Below are positions 22,392 through 34,992 of a stretch of DNA of 64,000 nt, in pieces. Every line of letters starts with the position of its first letter. Position 1 is the stretch's first letter. The notes below the pieces were generated by a model. It was given only the letters and a program-made list of their open reading frames with translations, was not told the origin of the DNA and did not search any database. Source of the DNA: Juglans regia (Eukaryota; Streptophyta; Magnoliopsida; Fagales; Juglandaceae); contig NC_049907.1 of NCBI RefSeq assembly GCF_001411555.2, positions 5,898,243 through 5,962,242 of the forward strand. The letters are read 5' to 3'. The position numbers and the translations under genes are program-made.

Positions 22392-25300
22392 TGTAACACC
22401 CGGGCCAGCCAAACGACTTTACAAAAATTTTTGAGTTTTAGTTAAAATCATTTGAGATTACGAGTAAAATTTTTAGAAGAGAGTTTGAGCCTAAGATATT
22501 TTTGGCGGTGTATAATTTTTCTATAAGTTTGATAATTAGGTTTCAAAGTCCTTAATGGATCAAGTGGATGTTCATCAAAAAATTTATGGAATAATTATAT
22601 TTATTTTAGGTTGATTAGAGATCCAAAACCTTGTGACTAAAAACTATGCAATAATCTCGTTAAGGGTCCAAGACGTGGTCCTAAGTATATATATTATTTT
22701 ATTTTATATTTTTTATATTTTATATTTTTACTTTATGTTATGTTATGTTATTTTATTTTATCTTCTTTTTTTTTTTTTAGATGTATGAAACCGGTCCGTG
22801 AAATTGTTTTCCAGACACCATCGCTCAGTTTGTGTTCTTTTTCCTTTTTCATGCAGAGTTCCCATCCTCTCCTCTAGGTTTCTTATCTCCTTACTATTTA
22901 TATATCTTATATATATGTGTTAAGCATCCTCAGCACTGCTGCCCACTCTTCATGCTTTCAGCCATTTAACTCATCTGAGCTTCCACCCCCAACCTCAGTA
23001 CAGACCACAAAGCCCACCACTCAAGCCGTGCGCCACCCCCTTCTCCGTGTAAACACCACCCCTGTTGCACCCCCGAAAAACAGAGGACCAGCCAAGCCAT
23101 CAAGTCGCCACTCACCGGACCCAGTCCACGCGGAACCTCAGCCACACGAAGCCGCCACCACACGTTGCACCGTAACACCTCTGCTTGGCCGCTTTTCCGC
23201 CACACGAAACCGAGAGCCACCCCCACCTCACGGAGAAGCTTCTGCTTCCTGCACCAAAAATAGGGCATTTACTGAACTACACCATAAACCACTGCAAAAC
23301 CAGCACCTGTTTGCACCGAAAAACACCATAAAATCAACGGAAACCGCCGGTCGTGACATCCCCGTCACCTTGCGCAGATTGGTGAGCCCAGACCCTCCGC
23401 CATATGCGTTTCCTCTCGGTTGCTCTCACTTTCTCATCTCGCAGTCTCCGAGCTCTCTCTACCTCTCTCGTGCGCTTTCGCCGCCCAGCATAGGTGGCCT
23501 CGCCACTGCATGCCCTCTTCGGCGCCCAGCAGAACCACCATAGTCCCTGCAGCCCAGCCGTCGTGCCTTGCCCCTCCACGTGCAGCTCGGTTTTAGCCGT
23601 AAGCCAGCACTCCACTTCCTTTTGTTTTTCGTGTTGCTGACTTAAAAGGGTAGTGTGTGTGTTTATATATATATATATATATGTGGGTAAGTCTGTAACG
23701 TAATAGGATAGATGTTATTACCGTTATACCCCTTTGATCATGTTTCAAACAAAGTACTACAGAAACTATTGCATAGTCGGTCTAATAAATAGAAAATTTC
23801 GTTGTTACCTTTGAGATTTCAAGTTACATTATTGTGTTTTAAAAGTTTGATATGTATTTTGTAAAGTCTAAATTTTCCATATTTACCAAAATGATCTTGG
23901 TAAGTTTAATTTATTTTGAGTAAAGCCTCTTTCGAAAGCAATTGATAATGTTATAATTTTATTATGATATAGTTGTTAAATAAATTTTATGTATAACTTA
24001 AAAAGAAATTTTTGGCATAATTATGTTATGTAGTATTAAATCTGATAGTTTGATTCTTCATTAGTAAATAAGTTAGAGTTAATACCTCAATCACTCGGAG
24101 CCCCCCCACAGCCAGGCCAACGTGTCGTTCTCCGCCGAACTCAGTCCACGCACACGGAACGACAACCACACAAAGACCACCCCTCAAGCCGTGCACTACC
24201 ACCCTCTCCGTGTAAACTTTACCTAGGTTGCACCACCGAAAGGCAGAGCACTAGCCAGCCAACGGGTGGCCACTTTCCCCCGGACCTAGCCCACGCGGAA
24301 GCTCAGCCCCGTAGCCTCCATTACAAGCTCTGAAAATCCTCTGTTTTAGTTGTCTAAAACAGAGTAGCGTCCAAGCTGCTGCAGTCACGCTCCATCGAGA
24401 GCTCCACCGCGCTGTGCCCCACAGAAACTGCCGGCAAGGACCTTCCATCACCCCGGTCCGCCGCACGCTGCCTCAGTTTTCCCTCGGTAAGCTCGCGCCA
24501 CTTCCTGTTGAGAGTCCTTCCCTTTCGGTCTCTCTCTCGTTCTCTCACCGTCCCACTTTCTCTCTTGGTTTCAGCTCTCTCTCCCTCCCTTTCCGTACTA
24601 CGCCGTCGAAGGCATCACCACGACCTCAGCCCAGCTTCCGTCGCACGTCCACAGTGCCACTGTCTCGGTCTTAGTTGGTGAGCTTCTATCGCCACTCCCG
24701 TTTGAGCCTCGAGTGTTTATTGTTGTTAGTTATTGTTAGTTATTTAAAAGGAAGCAGATGGTATTTATGTATATATTTATATTGGGTTCATTTATGTATA
24801 TATTTATATTTCGGTGAGCCCAGTAGAATGAAGGTGTTTTCGTCTTTATTTTCTTACCCCTTAAAATATGACTCCAGACTTATTGGTTCGGATTTTTAGT
24901 TTAAAGAGTTTATATTATGTACTTTGAGTTTGAAATTGTGAGTATATTACGTGGGTTGTAGAGAATGTTTTGTTTTATTTGGACATCGACGTGTGGTTTA
25001 TTTTGTTAAGTTGGTATTTTCTTAGAGATTGATATTTTTATCGAAAAAATAATTATTAAGTAAATACTGATGAAATTTTTGGGATAATTAGTAAGTGCAA
25101 AATCTTACTGTTGAACCCTGTTAAAAGAATTTTTTTTATTTAAACAAAAGTATGATTATCTATTTATAATGATTTCGATATAGTTATGTTAATTTAGTTT
25201 TATAAATTATAGTAAGTTCTCAATAGTGAATAAGTCATAATTTAATGTTTTAGTCGAAGTCATTGTGTTGGATATTAGTGAGTTAGAAAATGATGTTGGT

Positions 25301-26728
25301 GTTTAGGAATAATGAGAATTTTGGGTGTGAGGAATTGAAAATGGATTATTTTAGAAGTTGTAGGCTTGAATATCGAAATACGAGATTGATTGTAAATTTA
25401 TGGAAATTTACGTGATTATTTTATAGGTGACGATTAACTATTGTTCGACACTTTCGAGGAAATTTTTTCGAAAAGCTAAGAAGCCCAGGTAAGCGGGGTC
25501 TCTATACTAGATTTGCATAAAAATAAAATGGACTGAGGTTGATTTTTGAAAATATGCATATTGTTATGGAAAGAGATTTAAACTACCTCAGTTATTTGTT
25601 CAGCATTACTCATGAGATTCTGTTTATGAATAAAATATTTTCTGGCATGACTGGTGTAGACATGAGCTATTTTGCATTTTGTTTCTGAACTGTGTAAAAG
25701 AGAGCGAATACGAAAGTTTGTGCATAAAATTATGTTTTGTGATTTCTGAAAATTCTATTCTGTTCTGAAGATATTCTGTACTCTGATATGATGTGATTTC
25801 TGAAAACTCTGTTCTGTTCTGAAGATGTTCTGTATTCTGATATGATGTAATTTCTAAAAAATTTTGGCATGACATTCTGAATCGGAATGTGGTTTGTGGA
25901 TGGTGACCTATTTGACCTACCACGGGTGCTAATAGTGGCTTCTATTTGGGTTGGTACCAACTGTTCTGTTTCTGGTGCACCCACTTTGGAAACAAAGTGG
26001 TTTTCTGGTGGTCTTTCCTGTGTGCACACTCAGGGCTCCGAGAATAAATAAGGGGAAGATTCACATTCTGTTTCTGCTCGGTTAGCTACCGGGGTTTGCA
26101 CAACCCTACCACGAGGGTTAAACATGGCCTCTGATGCGATATGATGCTCTGGTACGATGGTGGTCAGTTATGCTATGCCAAAAGAATTTGAATAAGAATA
26201 TTTTTGAAATTTCGCTCTGATATTTTTATAACATGTTCTGACTCTGTATTCTGAAAATAAAAAGTGTTTTGTTCTGCATTATGAAATCTGTAAATGCTCA
26301 TGTTTGCATACTAGTATATGTTCTCTGCTTACTGAGTTGCTGATAACTCACCCCTATCTCCATAATATGTTTCAGATAATTTTGATGCAACAGCTGGAAA
26401 TCAGGAATAGGGAATACTTGCAAATTTTGTGGATCATAGAAAACTATGTACCCTAGGGTACAATGACTTTTGGAGAGTCTTTTGGTAGCGTTGATATTTT
26501 ATGTGGCTTTGGTATGTTGAGTATTGGATATTTTTAGTCTTTGTAGAAAAGTTTATCTATATCAATGAGACACCACTGATGTGCCCTTATGTAGGAACAT
26601 GGATATTTATGTTGAACAAATAGGTTAATATGTTATGGAGATTCTGGTTTATTTTAAAAGTATTATTTGGAAATGACTTTTAGGTGATATGAGTCAACTC
26701 TTCGGACCCTCGGGGATGAGGCGTTACA
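22392..26728 (+). mobile_element. Solo LTR, 4.3 kb, TGTAACACCC...GGCGTTACA
   Basis: It starts TGTAACACCCGGGCC and ends GATGAGGCGTTACA, flanked by the 5 bp duplication CTTCC (22387-22391 and 26729-26733). No gag, pol or primer-binding site is inside, so it is a solo LTR, probably of a Ty3/gypsy element. Its interior carries a large tandem duplication (22960-24090 and 24091-25270). Long Pro/Ser-rich frames inside (for example 22917-23543) reflect CT-rich leader-like DNA and are not host genes. Confidence 0.85.
22960..25270. repeat. Imperfect tandem duplication inside the solo LTR
   Basis: Blocks near 23000-23130 (CACCACTCAAGCCGTGC, CTCCGTGTAAAC, then GCAGAGGACCAGCC-like sequence) recur in order near 24178-24300. 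The following CT-rich and AT-rich parts also recur. The two units are about 1.1 and 1.2 kb and clearly diverged, so the duplication is old relative to the insertion or was inherited from the parent element. Confidence 0.65.
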
Positions 26729-26880
26729 CTTCCGTTCGAACGTTAAGTATCTTGTTCAAATGATAATCGGATTGCTGGGACGAACGCAGAATTTCGTCCC
26801 TAAAAGTGACATTTTGGGAAGAAAAAAATTTTGTCTCAAATTTTTTTCGTCCTAAAAGATCAATTTTTGTTGTTGTGATT

Positions 26881-28130
26881 GCATGATCTAAATAGCTATA
26901 ATATATATTACTCTTTTTAATTAGAGATCAATAGATTTCGAAATAGCTATTTTGAATATGATTTGATTATGATAAACGACGTTCAAGAATGTTCTTAAAA
27001 AAATCAATTCAAATAAAAGACAGAAACATCAAGAGATCAACTATTTAGTTGTAGTTGTGGTGCCTTTTCTCCATCTAGAAAACTTCAAATATTGCATTCT
27101 CTCTAAAAAAATCCCAAATAAACTATACCTTATTTCCTCCGCCAAGGGAATGGCCTCCTTTCGTTTTCACCTTATTTCCTTATTTCTTTTCTCTTTCCAC
27201 ACTAGGTTAAAAATTACTAAATTTGGGTAGAGATCAAGTCTTGCACCTAAGAGCCATAGGTTTCTCTTGTAGTTTGTAAAGCATGCTTGCATTTAATGCA
27301 AGCAAAAAAGAAAAAAAAGTTTTCTTCTTCACAAGATAGGAAAACATTGATTTCATTTATCCCACTATGTTTTCGCTTTCTCTAACCAAAAACTTTGTAA
27401 CTGGGGATATCGTTCTCTTCTGCAAACATTTTAGGCAAACAAATTGCAGTGCACCACCAACAAACATCGCCTCCAGCTGTGGCACCATAGTTCATATAAC
27501 TAACAGTAAAAAGCGATCATTTAAGATGGTGCCTTCTATGAGGAGAATGGATGGGGGCCAATGTTTTAGTCACAACTAGATTTATTTTTCACTTTTTAGT
27601 GCATTTGTTTTTTTTTTAAAAAAGGTTGTATTGCATTTATTGTAATGGGGTGTTTGTTGGGGAATCCCACCCACTTCTCATATATCTTGATCTATTTATG
27701 TTAATGAAATACTTGCTTGATTAGATAGAAAAAAAGGGAAGACAATCTACTTTACGTACAATAAACCTCCGAATTAATGTTTTATTAATGTATTTGTGTC
27801 TTAAATAAGTTGGCAAGAGATATTTTAACAAAATATCAACTCTTTAAACAGAACATGCCTAGCTTTTGACAACTAAATAATTCCAATATGATATTAATGA
27901 GATAAGTATATATTATCCCTTATGGCCTTATTCAAATAATAAACAATAAATTAACTCCTAGCAAACAATTAAAACACCGTAAGAATCAATTATCACAAGC
28001 TACATATGTGATAATGTAAATTCATTGCAAATGTAGTTTTTTTTAATTTCACATAATTATTTTTCATTTAAAGTAGAGCTATAAAATGGGTGGTGAGTAT
28101 ATTGTTACACAATTCTTAATACCGGTTATT
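26881..28130. other. Non-coding stretch with a LINE-like 3' end
   Basis: No gene is recognised. A 70-codon frame at 27367-27579 has no identifiable domain. The segment from about 27600 ends GATTAGATAGAAAAAAAGGG near 27735, preceded by TTAATGAAATACTTGC, which resembles the 3' end of a LINE. The rest is AT-rich spacer. Confidence 0.4.
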
Positions 28131-28640
28131 TGTGTTGAGCCTTTCACCTTCTAGTGCCTCCAACATAAATGAGCCCTACATAATAAGGATCGGCCTTTAT
28201 TAAGCCCATAGGCCCATTTGAGGAATGAGATCCAAAAGTAAAAGGGATTCGCCAGTTCATGAGACTTGCGTGCCAAATGAGGGAAAAACCACACACCAGA
28301 AAATGAGGGAAAAACCAGAAAATGACCAATTCAAGGAAGCTTAAATGCTGATGACCACACACCAGAAAATGAGGGAAAAACCAAACCAAAAAGAGGGAGT
28401 TACCAAGTCGAGGCAACAAACCCTATTGATCGAGGTACACGCCCGAAGAACTTAAGCTGATATCTCATGGGAGCATAGAAAAATTTTATTAACTTAGGTA
28501 TTGGAGCAGTCCCTCGCTAAAGTCCGAGCCAATTTTCTTTCCTTGTTTGTAGGTTAAGCGAATTATAAGGAAGCCCTATGAAACACGCTCTCAACAATTG
28601 GTGTTGTATATGGGATACATAGAGTTCAACGTGTCTTTCA
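28131..28640 (+). other. LTR and leader remnant upstream of gag
   Basis: A 27 bp phrase (CACACACCAGAAAATGAGGG plus AAAAACC) occurs at 28290 and 28355, which also creates a hydrophobic minus-strand frame that is not a gene. Near 28597 TTGGTGTTGTATATGGGA looks like a decayed TTGGC(G/A)TCGTCTGTGGGA, the primer-binding region of the TAT/Ogre kind seen intact at 43963-43979. It suggests that the LTR ends just before it. Confidence 0.45.
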
Positions 28641-28641
28641 C

Positions 28642-29458
28642 ATGCTTACAACAACACGCACTCAAGTAACTTGTGATCAGGATACAACCACTACAAATAG
28701 ACAAATGAACCATGGGATGGAGAGGAGATTTGCAGAAATGGAGGAAAGATGGAGGAAGATGGCCTTCGAGATGGAGACTCTACAAAAGGAAAACGTGGCT
28801 CTGAGACGTAGAGACTTGGGTACTGGAGGAGATGCAGCTTCGAACCAAGAGCATTATAGAAAAATAATGAGCCACGAGGAGGAAAATAGAAAGATACATT
28901 ACAACCTAAGTGACCTCATAGAAAAATACGAGGAAATGACTAGGAAGGTATCTTCATCCATTGATAACGTACTTAGTAGCATAGATCCACCTTATAGCCC
29001 GACAATCATGGTAGTCTCACTCCCACAAAAATTCAAGGTCTCGCAGATTTAACTATATAATGGGTCTAAAGATCTCGTAGAACATCTGGAAATGTTTAAG
29101 GCACTCATGACGCTCCTTGGGTTTTCAGGAGAAATTGCATGTGGGACCTTCCCCTTGACCCTCAAAGGAATAGCTAGAGGGTGGTTCCGAAATTTTCAGC
29201 GAGGCTCAATTGGCAACTTTAAAGAACTGGGAAGACAATTTTTGACTCAATTCATGTTAGCAGACGAATGAGGTGGTTGGCCGCTCCTAACTATGAAGCA
29301 GCAGGAAGAAGAAAGTTTGAAATCATATCTCACAAGATTCAACAAAGCACATATGACTGCGGATGACCAAGATGAGAAGACAACATTCTCGACACTTCTA
29401 GGAGGAGTTTGGCCTAGGAGCCTTTCTATGGCTGAATTGGCAAGGAGAATATCTATTG
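28642..29458 (+). pseudogene. Ty3/gypsy gag remnant
   Basis: An open N-terminal part (136 codons, coiled-coil-like with MERRFAEMEERWRKM) continues after a stop at 29050 into a retrotransposon gag domain: GSKDLVEHLEMFKALM, FPLTLKGIARGWFR, QQEEESLKSYLTRFNKA and GGVWPRS. It is homologous to the minus-strand gag at 42960-43776. Gag forms the particle around the element RNA. The reading stops where another LTR-like sequence (TGTGACGCCC) begins at 29459. Confidence 0.8.
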
Positions 29459-30044
29459 TGACGCCCTGAAAAAATATTTAGATTGAAAGAATATCTTATT
29501 AATTTTGGATTATGGGCCTAATAAGAAACATAGGAATGTTATGGATTAAACGAGTTGGTCACCAGCCTCACATAGATGTTTTAATTCTCAAATATTTATT
29601 TTAAATGAGGTATTTTAAGTTTTATTGAACCAAGCCCAAATTTTTTAATGTAAGCCTCTTTAATTTTTGGAAGCCCCAAAAATAAAAGAGATTTTTGATA
29701 ATTCACTTTAATTATATGATTTTGTTTTTCTTAAAAATATTTATTAAAATTCATCATTTTATTTTATAATGAAAAATAGTATTTTTGGGATCAAGGAAAC
29801 AAGGTTGGATTTTTCATCTAGTCTATTTACCTTCCTTGTCCATTTTTTTCTATTTGCTTCTCTCTTATTTCTTCATGTTTTATTTCTACCCTTGGATTAA
29901 GGTTAGGACATGTGTAGGGCTAGGATTTAATTGCACTCAACCTTATCTCTCCTTTTCAATTTTTGACCGCACATCACTCTCACTCTCTCACTCTCCTCTC
30001 TCTCACTCACTCACTCTCTCTCTCTCTCTTCTTCCCCTCCCTTC

Positions 30045-30120
30045 TCTCCATCTAGGGTTTCAACCACAAGCACCACCGTGAAGTTCAACCACCAGCCACC
30101 GTGAGCAGCACACACCCTAC

Positions 30121-30174
<54 letters not shown>

Positions 30175-31080
30175 CTCTCTCTCTCTCTCTCTCCACCGTG
30201 AGACCCAACAATTGCCGCCAAGGACCTATCTGAACCAAGAGCCACCCCTCCATAAAAACACAGCCGATATCTCTTATATTGAGGGCTTCCTCCACGTCTA
30301 GTCCAGCATCTGTAGCCCACGTCCAAGCTCCAACTCCCTCAGCCAGTCACACCACCGACAATCAAGCCAGAACCATTACTGCCTCTCCCAAGCAAACCTC
30401 TCTTGACTTATCTAGCTCTTGATATCTTTTTCCCCTCCCTTCTCTCCATCTAGGGTTTTAGCTGCAAGCACGACTATGAAGCTCGTCAACTAGCCACCAT
30501 GAGCAGCTCACACCCAACCTCCGTCTCTCCACCATGAGACCCAGCAATTGCCGCCAAGGACTTGTCCAATCCTAGAACGACCCCTCCATAAAAACATAGC
30601 CGATGTCTCCTACACTAAGGGCTTCCTACACGTTCAGTCTAGCAGTCGCAACCCACGTCTAAGCTACACCTCCCTCAACCAGTTGCACCACCGGCAACCA
30701 AGCCAAATACGCCACTACCTCTCCCAAGCAAACCTCTCTTGACTTCTCTACCTCTCGATCTCTTGGTCCCCTCCCTTATCTCCATCTAGGGTTTCAGTCG
30801 CAAGCACCAACGTGAAGTTCAACCACCAGCCACTGTGAGTAGCACACAACTAACCTCTCTTTCTCTACTATGAGACCCAACAATTCCCTCCAAGGACCTG
30901 TCCAGACCTAGCACCATCCCTTAATAAAAACACAGCTGATGTTTGCTGCATCGAGGGCTTCGCCCACATCCACTTCCAATCCAGCAGCTGCAACACACAT
31001 CCAAGCTCCACCTCCCTTAGCCAGTCGCACCACTGGCAACCAAGCTAGAAGTACTGCTACTACTCCCAAGCAAACAAACC
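30045..31080. repeat. Threefold tandem repeat of about 300-400 bp
   Basis: Each unit starts TCTCCATCTAGGGTTT (30045, 30443 and about 30779) and proceeds through GTGAAG.TC..C.ACCAGCCAC, ATGAGACCCA(A/G)CAATT, CATAAAAACA.AGC and TCCCAAGCAAAC. The first unit is longer because of CT and CA microsatellite expansion (30121-30192). The units differ by many substitutions. Confidence 0.8.
30121..30192. repeat. Compound (CT)n(CA)n(CT)n microsatellite
   Basis: About 70 bp of CT, then CA, then CT dinucleotides within repeat unit 1. It yields Ser-Leu/His-Thr and Arg-Glu/Val-Cys low-complexity frames, which are not genes. Confidence 0.9.
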
Positions 31081-31600
31081 AATCATGGCATCACTCCCAT
31101 AACCTAGAGCCCTTCCATTTCTGAAACCGTAAGCCATCGCTGAAAGCCGTCACCCTACACGGTTAGCCACATCGCCGTCGTGAATAGCCAAGGTACAAAA
31201 GATGCCACTGCAATCTCTAGAAACAACTATAACACCCCTACTTTGTTACACAAAAACAGAGCAACATCGGATCATCCACTGCCTAGGCCTCACGACCAGT
31301 CACCAACCGACTTCCATGGGACTGCCTTGCACCACCCCTGAATAGCTCCACCCTAGGAACCACCATGAAGAGCTCTTGTGCCAACCATCGCTCCCGATCC
31401 AGCGGAGCACCAATGTGAATTATTTTTGGACACTACTCTCTCGGTTTGATGTTCATGTGATAATCCTTAAGGCCATAGATCCACTATGATTGTGCCCAGC
31501 TAGCTTGTTCTGTTCATGTCGTCATTGACCACCACACAAGTAGCCACACTAGTACACCACCCCACACTAGCCACTCAGTTTTGGTATGACCTCTATCTCT

Positions 31601-32031
31601 CCTTATCTTTCCGATGGATTGATTTTTCATGGGCTATAGGAGATCATGGATAAAGTTTGTGAAGACTTGGGTTTGAGTTTTGTCCATTCAATGTAGAGTT
31701 TAAGTGGACTATAGGTTGAGTATATGTGTTTGTATGTATTGTCAATAGGTCTATTGATTAAGTTAAGTGCTTGTGAAGGTTGGTTGGACAGATTTGTAAT
31801 ATTTGTTATTTTGGTGTATAGTCATATTATTTATGAAGCCAAGGGGCTGTTTAGTGAGCTGGAAATGGTTTTGTTGTACTATTCAACTAGGGTTAAATAA
31901 GAATAAGATAATATGTTACTTTGCTACAGTTGGAATAAAGTTTGTAGAACCATTTCGAGTTAATGTAGCTAAACATAGGTGATGGGTTTCTGGAAAGAGA
32001 AAATAGCATAAACCATGAGATGGCTTTGGCT
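31601..32031. other. Non-coding spacer
   Basis: No gene, repeat boundary or RNA is recognised. It may be the 3' part of the LTR-like sequence that starts at 29459. Confidence 0.4.
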
Positions 32032-32353
32032 CATTTGGATACTAGAATATCTCAGTATATCTTTGAATAGTAGTAAAATGGATTGAATTAAGATGTTTGA
32101 TTGGGTTTTGGAAAAGAAGAGAGAAAAAGTTGAATAAAAATATTATAAAGTTAAAAAATTGTTTGAATATAGTTTTTGTTTTGAATTTTGAAAAATTATT
32201 ATTATTATTTTTTTGTTTTGTTTGAGAGTTTGAAAAAGTTATAATGATTAGATGAAAAAGTTAAAAATTTGAAATTGAAAAGTATTTTGTGTTTGAGTGA
32301 TCTTTTGGAAGAAAATGTTTAAAAATACTTGAGAACATTTGTGTTGCCAAATG
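32032..32353. mobile_element. MITE, about 320 bp
   Basis: It is bounded by inverted ends CATTTGGATAC (32032) and the reverse complement of GTTGCCAAATG (ending 32353), with an AT-rich GTTTGAA/TTGAAAAA interior. The wording resembles a MITE family with GAGATGAG/CTCATCTC ends; a likely relative lies at about 44923-45120. Confidence 0.5.
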
Positions 32354-32833
32354 GACCCCAAGTTACTGTATATAGACAAGTTTGTTCAAAGTTAGATTAT
32401 TATGCTTAATCGAACGCAAAGGTTTTATGTCTAATTAGCTAAACTTTACATATTAGTGGCATTTGATTAAGCTAATGACAGTACTCTAACAGATAACTTT
32501 ACATTTCCGATGCATATTGGCACTTATTCATACACAGGCATTTCGTTGTCCAAATAATGTGCCACGAAGGTATCCTTATCATAAGCTATTTAGTATTAGT
32601 TGTTGGAGGAGATAAACTTGAAAAGAGAAAATGGCTCCATACATGGAGGTTTAGAATGCCCCAATCTTCACTACTAAGCTCATTGGTCTTTGGAGTATTA
32701 TCATGTGATTTGATATGTACTTGATATTGGATTCTAATCCAAATATAGATTCGCTTTAGACTCTAGTATTAGCAACTTAAGAATTCGTTGGGTTCTCTAA
32801 GGAGAACTAAGTTCTAGGTTATAGCTTAAACCT

Positions 32834-33438
32834 AAGGGTGACAATTCATGTTTGTGGATCATGTTCATTTTGTGTCTTCTATTTAACTATATGAGTCGAC
32901 CCGAACCCACTTCTTTAAATTAAACGGGTCAGATCCTAAAACTCTAACATGATCCATGTAAATAATGGGTAACACGGTACAAACTACATAACCCATTTAA
33001 TAATAAACTCTTATTAGCTGAACCTGAACACAATTCGTTTCATAAAAATGGGTTCAACTTACTTGTGTATTTATTTTGATCCAACTAATCAACAATACTG
33101 AAACTAGTAATATATAAGAAAAATAATATCTTCAAAAAAATAAATTGCACATTAACAAAAAAAATTAATAGTTTGCGATATTAAGTAATCAAATACTAAT
33201 AATAATATTATATCACATCAACAACAAAGGCATATAAACCTAAACATTTATAAAATTTGAAAATAGAGTGTATTTCGAGTTATACAATTTGATTGTTGGT
33301 TTCTGGAGTTTGATCATTTGTGTCTTGTCGTGTTAACCAATTTTGATCCAAATTCATTTATATTAAACTTAGATCCGCTTATTTCATGTCGTATTCGTAT
33401 TGAATTTATGGGTTGTGTCAAATATTGCAACCCCTGCT
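32834..33438. mobile_element. hAT-like MITE
   Basis: The left end AAGGGTGACAATTCATG and the right end (reverse complement AGGGGTTGCAATATTTGAC) match the common plant hAT MITE pattern AGGGGTGGCAATTCGTG, with GTCGACCCGAACCC-type sequence inside. No convincing 8 bp duplication was found, so the exact ends are uncertain. Confidence 0.45.
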
Positions 33439-33509
33439 CAGACCAAACAGAAGGGAGCGTCTAACGCTTTCCAACATATAAGGCCCTCTTGTTTGGTTCC
33501 CAACGTGTA

Positions 33510-33705
33510 AAGTGTTATTATGGTCACGCTAAAAGAGGGAGGTCATCTAAGGATTCGCTCTAAACTATTTAGTATTAGTTGCCTAGTGACCATTCTATTT
33601 TTTAGTGGAGTTGAGGTCTAAGTTATGATTCAAATACGACTTAAGGCAGCACTTATGACTTCTTGCTATTAGGCCCCTTTTGTTTGGTTCCCGAAAATCC
33701 CAAAA
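33510..33705. repeat. Dispersed repeat, copy 2 (partner 2918-3090)
   Basis: Near-identical blocks are shared with 2918-3090 in the same orientation, including CTAAGGATTC, ACTATTTAGTATTAGTTGCC and TTTTTAGTGGAGTTG. The family is not recognised. Confidence 0.65.
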
Positions 33706-34019
33706 AATATATTGCTATTATAATAATACAAAAATAGGAGGTTACCCACGATTTCCCCTCCTATCCATTTCTCAGGAAAAAAAACCACAATCTTTTATTA
33801 CATTCAGTTGAAAATTAAGAAATGGGCATGCCAAAGATCAATTAAAGAATGCGAAGAAGAACAAAACCCTATGTTCCTTTTTTGAATGCATCCATCTGTG
33901 TCAAACCAACGAGAAGCTGTCAGGTCTCACATCAAGTTTTGTAGCATTGTTCACTTGATTCCAGGTGTGAAGCCTAGTCCATTTTAGCCAAGATCCATTG
34001 GAGAGGCAAGCCCATCTTC
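33706..34019. other. Non-coding spacer
   Basis: No feature recognised. AT-rich, then mixed sequence leading into the CT-rich segment that follows. Confidence 0.4.
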
Positions 34020-34229
34020 AACCGAAATGACGTCGTTTTTGCCCCAAACACACAAACCCTAAATTCACTTCCCTCCCTCCCTCTCTCGAGGCCTATCGTC
34101 TCCCCTTTTCCCCATTATTTTCTCTTTCTCGTTCTCTCTCGCTCTGTGCCATCCCTTCTTCCTCTCTCCATCCCTCACCTCTCTAGCTCTCAATTTCTCT
34201 TCCACTCACAGTCTCCCTCTTCTCTCTTG

Positions 34230-34271
<42 letters not shown>

Positions 34272-34946
34272 AGTGATTATGTTCTACCATCACCCACACC
34301 ATCCCAGCCCTACTTGCACCGTTTCAACCAGGTAAGTCTCTGTCGATCCCTCTCTACTTCTCTGATTCTCTTTCATCACCGTCTCGTGCTCAAATTCACC
34401 CATGCCACACACCGCCGCATGCTACCCAACGCCACCAGCCGGTAAGCCTTTCTCCCAGTCTCAACTCTCTCCCACAGATTTCTCTTCTGTCTCTTGCATT
34501 CTATTTTCTTCTTTCCTCCCCCTAGTTTTGCCATCGTTTCAACCGTTGTTTGACGCAGAGACAGTAGTGCTGGCTCACCCTGGTGAACCTTTCCACCCAT
34601 CTCCACCCTCCATCTCCAACCTCTTTCTAACTCTTACGGAAGTCCTTACCCATTTCTAGGTTTGAAAACCCTAGCAGCCACCGCCATGCTCCTGTGCCAC
34701 GTCTGTCCGACGCAGTCACTGTGAGATCTCGATCTTTATTTTGACACTCTCACCCTCTCTTGCCTCCCTCGATCTGCTCCTCCCACTTTCGGTCTCTTCG
34801 TCTCCATCGGTCTCTTCGTCTCCATCATTCTCTATCCCTCTCATCTCTCTCTATCTACGTCACACCCTCCCTCTCTCTCCCCAAGCTCAAGTTGCCGGCC
34901 AGCCACACACCAAACATCCCCTTCCCAGTCACAAGCACACACGATG

Positions 34947-34992
<46 letters not shown>

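Larger units (their letters stand above)
21245..26877. mobile_element. CACTA-like non-autonomous transposon, split by a solo LTR
   Basis: The left end CACTACAATAGAAACC and the right end, whose reverse complement is CACAACAACAAAAATTG, are flanked by a 3 bp duplication ATT (21242-21244 and 26878-26880), as expected for CACTA transposition. Without the nested LTR the element is about 1.3 kb. It encodes nothing recognisable. It is packed with TTCGAA-centred words in both orientations, possibly transposase-binding subterminal repeats. A second copy of the left end, carried by the same duplication, begins at 63482. Confidence 0.8.
29459..31600 (+). mobile_element. LTR-like sequence starting TGTGACGCCC, inserted in gag
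   Basis: It begins exactly where the gag reading ends, with the TG start and GACGCCC wording typical of LTR termini. It is AT-rich at first, then CT-rich leader-like DNA. It contains a threefold tandem repeat (30045 to about 31080) and CT/CA microsatellites. I could not find its 3' terminus or a target duplication, so the right limit is only approximate. No coding content. Confidence 0.5.

Noticed and set aside
22917..23543. 208-codon proline/serine-rich frame as a host gene
   Set aside because: It lies wholly within the solo LTR bounded by CTTCC duplications, is low in complexity and shows no domain.
27367..27579. 70-codon frame as a small gene
   Set aside because: No recognisable domain, ordinary length for chance, and adjacent to a LINE-like tail.
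28144..28419. Hydrophobic 91-codon minus-strand protein (membrane repeats)
   Set aside because: The repeated hydrophobic stretch comes from a 27 bp DNA phrase present twice. There are no other signs of a gene.
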